Shown piece by piece: positions 47,095 through 58,665 of a stretch of 64,000 nucleotides of DNA (position 1 is the first letter of the stretch; each line of letters opens with the position of its first letter). The notes below the pieces were generated by a model. That model was not told the DNA's origin and did no database searches. It saw only the letters and a program-made list of their open reading frames with translations. Location of the stretch: the NCBI GenBank assembly GCA_032690845.1, contig CM064417.1:33672432-33736431 (forward strand), written 5' to 3'. The translations under genes and the position numbers were made by a program. This DNA is from Eleusine coracana subsp. coracana. Lineage: Eukaryota > Streptophyta > Magnoliopsida > Poales > Poaceae.

Positions 47095-47985
47095 ATGTCG
47101 CGGGAAGGAACCCCCGCGGCGGCATCCAAGAAGAAGAGTACTACTACTAATGAGAAGAAAGCCTCGTCGTCGTCCCGGGCCCCGCCGCCTCGCGACGTGG
47201 TCCCCATCGACCGTGTGCTCGCCGCCAACGCCGCACTGCGCGGCGCCCTGGCCTCGCTGGGCGCCACTACGCGTCCCCTGCCGCAGTACGTGATCTCGAA
47301 GCAGCTGAGGACGAGCGACGTGCACCGGAACCAGGCGCGCCTGCTCTTCTCGTGCAAGAGCGGGCCCATGGCGCAGTGCCCGCTGGCGGCGTGCTTCACG
47401 CCCCACGAGGCGCGGCGCGTCGCGGACAAGGGCGCCGGGCTTCTCGTCACGGCGCTGGACCGCGGCGGGCAGAGGTACGACCTCACGTGCAAGTACCTCG
47501 CCTCCAACCACGCCTACCGCTTCATCACGGGATGGAAGGCGTTCCTCGAGGTCAACGGCCTGGCGCTCACCAGCGACGGCGGCGGCGGGTTCCGCCGCGA
47601 CGTGGTCGTCGAGCTCTGGGCGTTCCGGTCGCCGGCGCTGCCCAACCGCGTCGTCGTCGACGTTGGTAACAATAATGAAAAGGTCAAGGTCTACGAGGAG
47701 ACGGGTCACCCCGACGGCGCCCTCGGCCTCGTCCTGCTGCACTACGAGAACACCTCCGTCGTCCAAGAAGACGAAGCAGGGATGCCGCTGGTGGTGGAAG
47801 AGGAGCCACCGGTGACACGGCAAGAGGACCTGCTACGACTTATTGCTGCCACCGAGACCGAACAGCGAGATGCGCGGGCTATGACAAAGGACGAGATTGT
47901 TGCCAAGTTCGGGGAGAAAATGGCCAATGCTGCCATCGGGATGGAGATGCTGAGGAGGGATAGGGGTTACATGGTCCCTAGATAG
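47095..47985 (+). CDS. Putative B3-domain (DUF313-like) protein
   Basis: Single-exon frame of 296 residues from ATG 47095 (context TTGCCATGTCG; upstream codons are in frame but have no ATG). A basic Ser/Lys N-terminus ('ASKKKSTTTNEKKASSSS') precedes a region like grass B3/DUF313 proteins: 'YVISKQLRTSDVHRNQARLL' (residues 66-85), 'CFTPHEARRVADKG', 'YDLTCKYLAS', 'YRFITGWKAFLEVNGL' and 'DVVVELWAFRS', the last two being the strands that close a B3 barrel. B3 domains bind DNA as plant transcription factors. The C-terminal 100 residues are acidic with no known domain. Strongly GC-rich (high third-position GC), unlike the flanking DNA. B3 assignment is by pattern only. Confidence 0.75.
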   Translation: MSREGTPAAASKKKSTTTNEKKASSSSRAPPPRDVVPIDRVLAANAALRGALASLGATTRPLPQYVISKQLRTSDVHRNQARLLFSCKSGPMAQCPLAACFTPHEARRVADKGAGLLVTALDRGGQRYDLTCKYLASNHAYRFITGWKAFLEVNGLALTSDGGGGFRRDVVVELWAFRSPALPNRVVVDVGNNNEKVKVYEETGHPDGALGLVLLHYENTSVVQEDEAGMPLVVEEEPPVTRQEDLLRLIAATETEQRDARAMTKDEIVAKFGEKMANAAIGMEMLRRDRGYMVPR

Positions 47986-48261
47986 ATTTCAGTTCAAACA
48001 CCGTACCTCTTATTATGAGGTGCCATGCAAAATTAATGATGCAAATGAGCAAGGAGGGGAAAAACTTTTAGGAGGATGTACAGCAATATAGGAATTAAAA
48101 GTATAGGCTCAACGTTGCGTCTGTAACGCAAATTCAATTTCATACGAAATGTTAATAGTGATGATGAAACAAATTTGTTATGCAGCATACTCCTGTTCAC
48201 TACGTCGCACCCGCAGTGTGGCGGGCTGCAAAGTGTTAGTGCCTAATATCACAGGAGTGAG

Positions 48262-48400
48262 CCATTTGTGACACTGAAATTTCCTTACAGAGTCTGAAGA
48301 TTTTGTCCATTCACACTCGTTTAAAGCACGCGGCGATGCCAGATTGCTTTTACTGGAGAACATAGAATCACTATTAATGACATATTGCTTCTTATTTTTT
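48262..48400 (+). pseudogene. Tiny F-box gene remnant
   Basis: The reading 'CDTEISLQSLKILSI' and, a little on, a sequence like 'LLENIESL' match the LRR part of the flanking F-box genes ('DSEISSQTLKFLSI', 'LLKNLESL'). Only about 140 bp remain, before the promoter of the intact gene. Probably the residue of another tandem copy. Confidence 0.55.
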
Positions 48401-48522
48401 CTGTCAGTGCAAAACAAACAGTTTTTACACTTTATTCTGATATTGTTCATAATTTTTTTATATATCACCAACTGGAGTATATGTCACATTATTAGTCTTC
48501 ATTGATTGGTCGAACTGGTGTG

Positions 48523-48533
48523 CCATAAATAGA
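48523..48533 (+). promoter_or_regulatory. TATA-like box of the F-box gene
   Basis: CCATAAATAGA, about 350 bp upstream of the preferred ATG, with an ATTGGT (inverted CCAAT) 15 bp before it. A leader intron ending GTGCTGCAG at about 48855 is possible. Confidence 0.4.
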
Positions 48534-48883
48534 AGAGAGGAACTATACCATCTTTTTGCCAAGTAAGCAACCCTTTCTTAAAGAAAAATAATAAAAAGGA
48601 AACCCCAATCTTCCCGAGGGATCAGCAGCTCGACGGTCTTGCGTTGCTGGAGTGGCTTCGGGAGGGAGCGCGACGTCAGGCTACGGTTTGCTCCTACCTC
48701 CTTCCCCCTCGTCTCCTCTTCGATTTGATTGCTTCCATTTCAACACGGAAATCTCCCCTTCATGACGGATACCTCAAACCATCTCCATCCGTGTTCCGAT
48801 GTTTGGCGGATTCATGGCTCACCTACAATGATTCTCCCTTTTTTCTGTGCTGCAGCTTGTTCGCGTACCAGCCGTTCGACGAA

Positions 48884-51117
48884 ATGTCGCACAGCCCCGA
48901 ACCCGTGGCGGGAGCACCTGGAAGCAGCCGGCGCGCGGACATGGCCCCAGTGCCGCGCAACCCCTTCGCGGGACGCCGGATCAACGACCTCCACCGGGAC
49001 ATCCTCGTCCGCTTCCTGTCCCACCTGGACACGCGCCAGGCAGTGCAGACGTGCGTGGTGTCGCTGAAGTGGCGGGACCTCTGGCGCGATGTGCAACGAC
49101 TTCACTTCTCGCTCAAGATCCCCAGCGACGACCACTACGACGCGCGCAGCCGGCGGTTCAAGAAGTTTGTTAACCGTCTGCTGATGCTCCGTAATCGCAC
49201 CTCGTTGGAAGAGTTCCGCCTATCGTACAACCTCGGTCCAGACCCAAACAATCCAGCTGACAGTGCAGAACCAAGCCTATGGATTCGCCATGCTTTGCTC
49301 TGCAACGCTTGGTCTGTCGAGGTTATCGTATGGGAAGATAGATTGGAGCTTGACCATGCAGGGCTTACTGCAGAGAGCCTGACAAGCCTGCGGTTTGACT
49401 CTGTTGTTTTGTACCGCGGTTTCTTTAGGCAACTCCAAACGGGATGCCAAGCACTGAAATGTCTGATCTTACAGAACTGCCCCATTGATGACAGTGAGAT
49501 TTCCTCGCAGACACTGAAGTTCCTGTCGATCGGGCGGGACTGTTCCTTCGATTCTGATGATCAGACTTCTATTTCTGCTCCAAACCTCACTCATTTTGGC
49601 TTCTTTGGCCACGGTTATTACAAAAGAATACCGTTACTGAAGAACCTGGAGTCACTAGAGACAGCATACATCTCACTTGATGTTCAGAATGGTATCCAGG
49701 TTGGTCATATCCGGCAATTTCTCAAGGGCCTTTATGGCGTTACAACATTGGAGTTTTATTATGCTGCGCCACAGGTACGCTTCTTCATTTGACACAAGAC
49801 AGTATTTGTGGTTAATTTCAATTTCGTAAGTGCAAAAAAAAAAGTAATGGTTTGGTAATTTATTCTGATGTGAGGATGCGTCTAGTGGAGGATTGGTGCT
49901 TTCATGTGAGAACATAAGCAGTCTACCTCATATACCCGGTTCATTTGTAGATTTACTGGACAAAATAATTGAATATCACTAGTTGTTGGTTTAAGACAGG
50001 ATTGGAACTGAGACACTTCCCTGTCTATTTTGTTATGGGCGCATTATATAGGTTGAAAAAAATTGAAATGTGGTTTGTTTGATAGCTGGGTGACTATTTA
50101 ACTTTAGTTACAATTTCTGCATACAACCAACAAGTTCACCAATCGCTGCCAAAAGCCATCATACTTACAATTAAATCGTCGATGGATTGCTTACTCCCAG
50201 TATTTTGATTCGTACATCTACCTGACTTACATGGAAACTGTTAATAATGACTACATAATGGTTGATGTGGATAATCAACTCCCTTTTCAAACAGTAAAGC
50301 ATAGTTTCTGCAGACCATTTTTTTTGTTGAAGATGTTGCTTTTTTCAAATCTAGTGTGTCCTGCAGCTGTTGTCTTTCTCAAGAATTTGTTACTATGTTG
50401 TTGCCCATTAATCTTGTCTCCACCAGTGTATTCCTATGTCCTTTTTTTATTATTTGTCCGCCCTCTTTCATGGCCAGAGTTCTTGTTTTGTGCTCTGTGC
50501 TGCCACCGCCGACATGGCTCGTCTGTATTCTGCCCCCCCCCCCCCCCCCCCCCCCCCATGCAAAGTATTGCTTAACCTTTCAATCTTTGCTTCGAACAAA
50601 AAAACTTATCTCCACTAATTATTTGGGAAATACTGCTGAACATGCACCATTTTCTGAGATATGACATGTATTGTATTTCATGTTCTAATCCTTTGAACCT
50701 TGTGCAGCTGGAGATGGCGAACAATTTGCAGTGGTGCCCAACATTCCGCAAACTTAAATTCTTGACTCTTGGCAGATGGTGTCTGCGTGGAGACTACTAT
50801 GCATTGATTGTCTTCCTTCAGAACTCCCCTAATCTGGTGAAGCTAACTCTACAGCTCAAAGAGGTGAATGCTTCTATCATCGTTTGATTCTCTTTATTCA
50901 AAATGTACACATGTTACATTAAGATAAAACTTATCTGCTTCTCACGCTGTAGCATGGATCTGGATTCATTGGAGAGCTTGGAAAGAGGTCATTTACTTGC
51001 GAGCACCTTAACATTGTTGAGATCATTTGCGTGGAGCGTGATCAGGTGGTTAACAGCCTGGAGAAGTTTCTGCTTGCGAGCGGCATTACCCCTGGACAGA
51101 TTCATATCAAGCACTAA
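48884..51117 (+). CDS. F-box/LRR (FBD-like) protein
   Basis: Model join(48884-49774, 50708-50863, 50953-51117), 403 residues, all introns phase 0 with GT/AG. F-box at residues 31-75 ('INDLHRDILVRFLSHLDTRQ', 'CVVSLKWRDLWRDV'), then leucine-rich repeats ('LDHAGLTAESLTSLRF', 'GCQALKCLILQNCPIDD'), and the C-terminal FBD-type end 'RSFTCEHLNIVEIICVERDQ' and 'LASGITPGQIHIKH'. F-box proteins are substrate receptors of SCF ubiquitin ligases; the target is unknown. I chose ATG 48884 because the paralogous pseudogene also has an ATG equivalent just after a CAG|CTTG site, whereas the longer upstream frame looks like leader. A later ATG 'MAPVPRN' is possible. A 25-C tract lies in intron 1 (50533-50557). 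Confidence 0.85.
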
Positions 51118-52298
51118 TCTAGAGAAGAATAGAGGGGGTGCGGAGTGCAGAAATTTGCTCTTCGAAGGTGCAAAAATAGAATGAAAATTTGATAGAAACT
51201 ACTTTTTTTTTTTTTGGATAAAGTCACCCAGAACTTTGTATATAAATCGGCCTATGGCACTAGAAGCAGCTCTGGTCATATTTGTGTCTGTGAACCAGTC
51301 CGTCTAGATCGTGGTTCGTTTCTCATAACAGTGGACACAGGAACATTTTCTTGTTTCATAATGTAACAAGAATCTGAAAAGATCCTGCTGGTCGGTTGTA
51401 ATTGAAGCATTGAAGAAGACAAGCAAGACTGGCAGGTCATCTTTACGAGTTTTCTCGTTAGCTTGCCATCTTTTGTTAGAGTCTAGAGCAGCATATCCTA
51501 GCTTGAACACAGAGGCGTGGCAATTCTCATTATTAGGCTCATGTCAGGTAGGCTGGTTCAGTGCTTAAGTTATGTCGATACCTTGTAGTTCTGTTGTGTT
51601 GTCTCGCCCTAAGCTTTATATAATCGTCTGTATGCTATCTAACTTTGCAACTGATTAATTAGGTGCCTTTTCTTTTGGTGACACTGACAGTGTGTCTGAA
51701 CTTGGTTGGCATTTCTCTGCAAGCTTGATGTTCCTACATTTACTGATGTGCATTTGCATTAATTTATCCTTGAATAAAAAAAATCTTCGTTTGCTCGCAA
51801 GTACTTATGCGAGTAAGATTATATGCGTCATCATTTCGATTTTCTTCTTCCTGATTCAGCCAGGGTCCAGCTTAACTTGGATTTTACCATGATGATCCCA
51901 AACCTTCCCCAGATCAGAGAGAAACTTGCAAATTTGTAGTGGATGATGGGCTTATGCGCATGGCCCAGTCATGGCCTTTTCTCAGAGGATACAAAATTCT
52001 TGGGCCAGACGTAACGTCTGGTCCTTGACCTAGAGCTAGCCCGGCCCAGCCATGGCAGCCTCACGTCTGGGTCTGGCGTCGGAGACTGGGAGAAGGAACC
52101 TCTAGGTCTCCTTGTCGCCGCCACCGCGGCACCGCCGCCGGCGCTGCCGTCCGCTTGCTTCTTCTCAGGCAGCCTCCGAAAGGTTCTCTCGCCTCCCTGC
52201 TCGGCACTCACCAATCTACATAGCCGCCGTCGTTCTGAACTTCTGATTCGTTTCGTTCCCATCGCAATCACCGCACCGACCAATCGATCGCCGGCGGC
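51118..52298. other. Intergenic between F-box and MATH-BTB genes
   Basis: 3' untranslated region of the F-box gene, AT-rich spacer, and from about 52000 a GC-richer promoter and leader of the MATH-BTB gene. No additional gene supported. Confidence 0.5.
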
Positions 52299-53369
52299 AT
52301 GACGTCGAACATCAAGACGACGTCGACGTGCCACCCACCGGAGATGGTGCAGGGCACGCACGTCTTCAACGTCCTCGGGTACAGCAAGCACCGCGGCCTG
52401 GGGCCCCAGTCGTTCGTCCGCTCTGGCGTCTTCACCGTCGCCGGCCATGAGTGGGCCCTCCTCCTCTACCCAGATTCGGCGACTGAGAATCTCGACTTTG
52501 TCTGCGTGTACCTACATCTCGTCAGCACGCCCACCAAGGTGCACGTCTCATGCGATCTCAGGTTGATTGACCCGGCCACGGGGTTGTCAAAGTCGACGCA
52601 CCCGGAGCTGGTCAACATGCGTGTATTGGACGAGAAGATCAGGGCCTGCAACTGCATGACGATGCAACGGAGCGAGCTCGAAGGAACCTATGTGAAGAAT
52701 GATCGTCTCACCATGGAGTGCGTCGTCACTGTCAGGAAGGAGCCACGAGTGTCCAAGACCAAGGTGTTCCCCAGGATCAAAGTGCCAGCTTCCGACATCA
52801 AGCGGCAACTCGCCAATCTGCTGGAGGGGAAAGAGGGTGCAGACGTCATGTTCAGTGTTGCAGGAGAGATATTCACCGCGCACAAGGTTGTGCTTGCGAT
52901 GCGGTCACCGGTTTTCAAGGCGGAGCTCTGCGGGCAGATGAGCGAGACCGGAAAACAGCCTATTGTTATCGAAGACATGCAACCGGATGTTTTCAGAGCC
53001 TTCCTCTACTTCATCTACACGGATTCGATGAAAGGCATTGATGATCTTGAAGCAGATTACCATAGTGAAAATTGTGAGATGATCCATCACTTACTTGTGG
53101 CAGCGGATAGATATGACATTGCGAGGCTGAAGCTGATATGTCAGAGTATCCTTTGCAAGAATCTTGATGTACGTAATGTGGTGACCACATTGGCTTTAGC
53201 TGATCAACATCATTGTGACAGGCTCAAGGATTCTTGCATTGAGTTTATGTCTTGTCTGAATACAATGGATGATGTAGTAGCGACACAGGGGTATCAGGAT
53301 CTTGCAAGGACTTCCCCTTCTATCTTGGCTGATGCAGAGGCGATGATTGGTAAGTTGAAGAAATGTTGA
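52299..53369 (+). CDS. MATH-BTB protein (CUL3 adaptor family)
   Basis: Single exon, 356 residues, ATG 52299. MATH domain at residues 18-150 ('GTHVFNVLGYSKHRGLG', 'SGVFTVAGHEWALLLYPDS', 'DRLTMECVVTVRKE'), then BTB at about 170-290 ('GADVMFSVAGEIFTAHKVVL', 'RSPVFKAELCGQM', 'VIEDMQPDVFRAFLYFIYTD', 'LLVAADRYDIARLKLICQSI') and the BACK-like tail ('ALADQHHCDRLKDSCIEF'). This is the standard layout of the large grass MATH-BTB family, which brings targets to CUL3 E3 ubiquitin ligases. The frame is full length without defects. 3' untranslated region follows to roughly 53600. Confidence 0.95.
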   Translation: MTSNIKTTSTCHPPEMVQGTHVFNVLGYSKHRGLGPQSFVRSGVFTVAGHEWALLLYPDSATENLDFVCVYLHLVSTPTKVHVSCDLRLIDPATGLSKSTHPELVNMRVLDEKIRACNCMTMQRSELEGTYVKNDRLTMECVVTVRKEPRVSKTKVFPRIKVPASDIKRQLANLLEGKEGADVMFSVAGEIFTAHKVVLAMRSPVFKAELCGQMSETGKQPIVIEDMQPDVFRAFLYFIYTDSMKGIDDLEADYHSENCEMIHHLLVAADRYDIARLKLICQSILCKNLDVRNVVTTLALADQHHCDRLKDSCIEFMSCLNTMDDVVATQGYQDLARTSPSILADAEAMIGKLKKC

Positions 53370-55338
53370 TGAGCAGCAAAAGATAGGATAGATTTTTCAA
53401 TGGTTAGTCTACCCATGAACAATGTTTTTATATTGAGATTCACTGTAGCTCATAATTTACTACGCAGCTTGCAGTTTATGCAGTACTATTATGAATTAGC
53501 TCTTCTTCTCTTTGTATGTTCTACAATTATGCTGAAATGAAAAGGACTGGCAGCTCTCAGATGTCTGAACTTTTCAGTGCATTTTTAGAACATGCTGTTG
53601 ATTTCTCTTGTGCTCTGTATGGCCGTAGTTTGAACTTTAAATTTTTACACTAGAAAGCTCGTGCGGCAACATGTCACTCTGTTCTGATTTCACCCGTATT
53701 GTTACCCTTGTTGTCGTAGAAAAGGTCAAAAAGCCAATTGCTCGTCATGTATTATCTAGTAAGCTAACAGTACAAAGTAAGTAACAAATAACAAATAAAT
53801 ATAAAGCACTATTATAGAACTATAAGTAAATCTCTGAAAGTATAATCCATCATTTCCAAAGTTCTTTATAAAGGGGGCTAGCAGAATAAATAGTTTTTTT
53901 TTGGCTCTCCATGAACATACGAAGCTATTTACTTATAGACTGGGCCGTTTTTTTTTTTTGGTTCCTTAGTTTCTCACTTCATGTAATTCTCTCAGCCCCT
54001 CATACTCGGTCCCATATGAGGTGGTGTAGATATGACGCGGACCGTTATTTTTTCTCTTAATACAAAGATGCACAACTCTCCTGTGTATTCGAGAAAAAAA
54101 AAACATACGAAACTACCCTTTTATCATCTCTAGCAGATTCTGTACGTCTGGGATAGCCTTCAAACTTTATTTACTTTGTAAAATGCACAATTGCAATGGG
54201 TTACACGGAGCTAAACTGTGATTAAGTAACTATTCTGCTATAAACCAAGAGATCTCAAGATGGTACGACTAGTCAAGTCTTCAAGAACTACTGTGGATCA
54301 GCCATTGATGGTGGTGTTTACACGATACAGACCAAAAAATGGTGCTCACTGACACAGGAGTGGACATGATTCAGGACAACCTGAAATCATACAGTTTTGA
54401 TAAGCATCAACCTGATCCACGATAAGTCTTTATCCTCCTACGGATATCAAGGTGTAAAAGCCATATAATATCTATCAAGTGACCTGATTCTCAGAAAACA
54501 TGATATGGTTGTAATAACCCCCATAAAACTATGTTGTTCCTAAATAGAGCAAGAAGATTCCATACCATATCTAAGGAATATATCTCTGATAGCACTTTTA
54601 TCAGTTGATCTGGCTAATTTTGCTGTATATGACGTCATGGCTATTCATGCTTGACTTTACTAGAAAAGGATATGTAATAGTAGAATAGTTGAGAACTTAA
54701 ATAGAAGACGTTTGTCTTTTCCCCATGTCAATATGATGCGGATTATTAGATAAATTAAGAATAAAAGGCCAATTTACAGGTTAAATTAAAACATTTAATG
54801 CTGAATTCTAGACATATCAATGCTCGCTAGTCACTACCTTGCATTGAAGCCATGATGGTAACAACTTCATATAATTGAATAGTTTGCTCTCCATCTTGCC
54901 TGTTATCAAAGTCAAGCATTCCTGAAGGTTAATGGTAGTCAATAAAGCTAGTCACTACCTTGCATTGAAGCCAATGTTGCATAATAGAATGCACCTGAAG
55001 TTAAATGTTGGGTGATGGAAGAGGTACAGTTACGAAATATGTGTATGACACTTGCTTATGAATCATGTCTCATTCTATTTACAACATTCCTGAAGAGCAT
55101 GATGCAGCCAAACACAAAACAAATAAGCAAATGAGCTAAATAGGAGCATAGATATGCATTATTTTGAAAAAAACAAAAACAAAAAAAATAGGGTTCATGG
55201 TTGCCAATCCAGTGAGTGCTTCAATTAATGTAGGCCTAGAAGCTGAGCAACAGATGGAAAGCTGCATATCAGTCCCTATGGGGGCATAATTGGGTGCAGC
55301 AAGTGTGGCCAGGCTCGATATATGCAGCAACCAAGTGA
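53370..55338. other. Intergenic, AT-rich
   Basis: No gene supported. A 27-bp segment GCTAGTCACTACCTTGCATTGAAGCC-like occurs twice (about 54826-54852 and 54948-54974). Confidence 0.5.
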
Positions 55339-55355
55339 TTATCATGTTTTACTTG

Positions 55356-55646
55356 GCAAAAGGGGCTTCACCCTAGTGGTTGAGGCTTCGAGTAGCACCT
55401 CCTCAGGTCTCGAGTTCGATTCTCGTTGGAAGCGAATTTCGGTATTTGAGGTTAAAAAAATCCCCTCGCCCTCCTAGTGTCAAAGCATACGGTAAAGACT
55501 CGCGTCACAGCTCACAGCCCAGCTGAGTCCCGGTGTATGACCTGTGAGTGAGGTTCGGGGGTTTTCTCGACCTGCGTGAGAAGGTCTTCTTCTTAACAAA
55601 ATGTCCGGGGGCCGTCATACCCTCCGTAGGTCGAGTTTTTTTTTTT
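55356..55646 (+). mobile_element. tRNA-derived SINE
   Basis: About 290 bp beginning GCAAAAGGGGCTTCACC. Pol III A box TAGTGGTTGAGG (about 55374-55385) and B box GAGTTCGATTC (55412-55422) are 38 bases apart; the 3' end is a T-run after GGTCGAG. Flanked by TTATCATGTTTTACTTG (55339-55355) and the same 17 bases with one change (55645-55661), the long duplication left by LINE-type insertion. Nonautonomous and noncoding. It resembles grass p-SINE/Au-like families; I cannot name the subfamily. Confidence 0.9.
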
Positions 55647-55661
55647 ATCATGTTTCACTTG

Positions 55662-57416
55662 CTCCACTGCATGTTCTGTAGGACAAAAGATTCAGAGTTC
55701 GATTGTTGTTCTCCTTAATTCAGTTAACATGTATCATGTCAGCGTCAATTACTGACATGCACATTCTGATGGACCAAATATACAGACAGGCTCAGCAAAC
55801 AGTTGCACTGCAGGAATTTTCAGACAATTGCACCTATAATTCAACTCAATTCCTGCAGAAACAGAGCATATGCTATAGTTTCCGAAAACAAATGGTGTAA
55901 GTGTAATGGAACTAAAGCACCATTACCATCACAACAGTTCCAAGGCAGATGGGCTCAAACTCAAATCTCACCAATTATCAGCAGAAATTTTATCCAAACA
56001 ACTGATAAGTCTGATACATCTGATTTACATTATTACACAAATGATCCACATCATTAGGCGCATGTAAAAGGTCAATTTGGAACTGAAACTGAAGGTGTAT
56101 CATGGTTTGAAACATTTCTCAACATTTAGATTGAACTCTCTTTCCTCTCATTCTAGTGATGTTCCATGCAAATTGGTCGATGGCTTTTGCTGCAGCAGCA
56201 TTTCTAACTTGTGCTCGCGCTGTAAGAAGGGTCGTTGAGTTACTCATGTGGTTGCATTGCAACAGTGAGCCGCACTGCATCAGATGGTTTCGTTCTAGCA
56301 AAATGGAGAAGATCTGCTGCTCTGCGCCTCTGCCAATCCCTCTTGGTTGGTCCTATAGTTTCTTTCGTTGGTTTGGTGACTGTTGACAGCTTACCCCATT
56401 TGTTGACTTTGACTCCTAGTCTCGATGGGTCACGCCTGTGTGCGACTGAAATCTGAATTGGGCCGCTGAGCCCGCTACTTCGGTGAGCGTTGGAGAAAAC
56501 AACGGCCCAAAACTTGTCGGTCCGTCGAAGTCCCAATACCACGAAGTTTTTCTCTTCCAGAGTCCAGACCTCCTCGGCTTCCGCCGTCCAAAATTTTCCC
56601 TGCTTTGCCTGGACCTGGCGGCGCTCGTGCTCGCCGCCGCTCGCTCGCGCCGGCTGATCTCCGGCGCGCGCCACCTCCCTGCGAGCGCCAGGTACTTCTC
56701 GTCCGCACTGGCTTACAAGCGCAGGTTTTTCATTGTTGTACGTGTAGTTAGGGCAGAGTGCCTGGCGGCAGGCGCACGAGCGAGTGTTGCTGAGGCCTGA
56801 TGATTGAGGTTGTGGTATAGCGGGTGTGGAGAAAATGCTCGTAATTGGGGTAGACGAGGAGGTGCGGGAAGCCCCAACCCCTAAACCCTAGGGCTTCTAA
56901 TCCGGCAGCAGTTTGCCGGAGAAGACGAGGAGGGCAGCCCCGGGGAAGTCGACGCGCGTATGTAAACGCACCTCGATGCGCGCGCGTTGTATAGCCTTTT
57001 TGGGTGCAGGCCGCCTGTGTCGGAGGGTAAGGGCGATTCAGGTACCTCACTGGTGTTTATGTGATGATAACCTGTTCGTATGGTTTCCTTTCCCTCAGAG
57101 TCTCAGGCTAGATGTGCCAGATTATGATGGGTCGTCCTGTACTCAAATTTGCTTGTTGATCACTCGATCGTCGAATGTCTGGTTGGTTTGTGCTGTGGGG
57201 CGAAGGAAAACGATGCGCCCTTTTAGTTCTGTTTGCCCCTTGTTCTGTCATCAGATCTCTTCTTTTCTTTGCTTACGTACTTGAACTCATATGTTCTGTT
57301 ATCTTCTTATTTAGTTCACTAATCAGAAAATGATACTAATAGCAGTATACTAATATTCCATGAAAACCATTTTAGGATTGAACTGCCATGTCTCATGTTA
57401 CTTCTGCACTATGTAT
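55662..57416. other. Intergenic and probable upstream leader of the leucyl-tRNA synthetase relic
   Basis: No intact coding frame. GC-rich DNA at 56540-56700 ending GCGCCAG|GTACTT may be an old first, noncoding exon with donor site, feeding the acceptor at 58661. Inference only. Confidence 0.4.
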
Positions 57417-57424
57417 TGATAAAC

Positions 57425-58188
57425 AGGCCCGTCTAACAGCAGGGCCAACATGGCCGAGGGAACAGGGCCTCCCATTATTTGGGGCCCTAAATTTTCTATA
57501 CACTTAGAGAGGCCTCATGGAGAAACGGCCCAGCGCAGCCCATTTGCCCAATATCTAAACGATGTCATCAGGGAAAAGCAGGGAACCGTGGCTTCTAGTC
57601 GAAGGATCGTCGCCGCCATCTTCTTTCCCTTTCCACTTTCCTCATGCCCAGATTGCGACCCTTTTTGCCAGTTTGCATCGCAGCAAAGCAGTTCCGGTCC
57701 CCTTCCCAACTGAGTAATTGACGATTCACCGGCATCAACAATCGAGGAGGCCATCCTTTTGCGCCGGCAGCATTTTCTGGTGTTGGTTTCGTGGTTAGCA
57801 GGACAAGGCAAGCAGGTTAGCAGGCGCCTTTTCTTTTTTTTAATCTAGCATCGACGCTTCATTCTTTTTTTGATCTTGCTGATGCCTGATGCTAGTTGCT
57901 ACATATATATAATATTGCTAAGCGCCTACAGATCTATGCCCACAGTTCATTCTTTTATTAACTTGTTCCATACTTTGGGTTATCAACCAGGTGCATGTTT
58001 CAATCTCTCAACAGCTAGCCAGCTACCATGTTTCAATTTCTTGGGATTGATTGAAATGCTAGCTGAATTTGACCCAATTATGCAGCAGCATGTTCAACGC
58101 ATCACAAATGATGGAATCCATTTTTAGCTATGTGAGGGCCCCTTTTCACACTTTGCCCCGGGGCCTCAAAAACTTTGAGACGGCCCTG
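57425..58188. mobile_element. hAT-like nonautonomous element
   Basis: Ends read (C)AGGCCCGTCTAAC at the left and, inverted, CAGGGCCGTCTCAAAG at the right. TGATAAAC flanks it on both sides (57417-57424, 58189-58196), an 8-bp duplication whose last base overlaps the C of the left terminus. Subterminal GGGGCCC/GGGCCTC stretches match grass hAT elements. The interior (57470-57800) has no recognised coding. It lies in the presumed first intron of the synthetase relic. Confidence 0.7.
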
Positions 58189-58665
58189 TGATAAACCATT
58201 TTTTGATTTAAAATGTTGTTTTTAGGATTGATCCATGCATTTGTTGTTGGTTCTTCGTTCAAGATGAATATTTACTCTTTTGTATATTTCATGACTACTT
58301 CGTTAGCTCTATTATGGTTCTGTTGTATACTTCAGATATAAACTCAATTGAGTTAAAATCCAATTTAGAGGCTCGTCCGTATTGATTGTGGTTATCTATT
58401 ATGATGTTCTGACGAGGCTACTAGCAGTAAATTGTTTGCGAAGAATTGGTTGAAATAAATTGATGGTACCTCTAATTACATTTTTCTAAAATTAAGAGCT
58501 GGCATTCTTATATTATTTATAAATACTGGTCGAAGCATCTGTTTGTATATGTCATCATTTTGGTAGCTCTTCTATTTTTTACTTAATATATGAAATTGAT
58601 TGCACCAAATCGAATTGAGAGCATGTTCCACTGACATCTTTACTCCTGGTTATTTGCGCAGGAAA

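Noticed and set aside
47002..47823. Minus-strand 273-codon frame opposite the B3-like gene
   Set aside because: Antisense of a strongly GC-biased coding exon, runs into its promoter, no family seen.
48644..48883. 80-codon N-terminal extension of the F-box protein
   Set aside because: Low-complexity leader with a likely splice acceptor (GTGCTGCAG) just before ATG 48884; not part of the F-box family.
52587..53090. Minus-strand frames opposite the MATH-BTB gene
   Set aside because: Antisense shadows; the plus frame is complete with two domains.
55136..55345. Small minus-strand frame before the SINE
   Set aside because: Low complexity (poly-A derived Phe/Val run), no homologue recognised.
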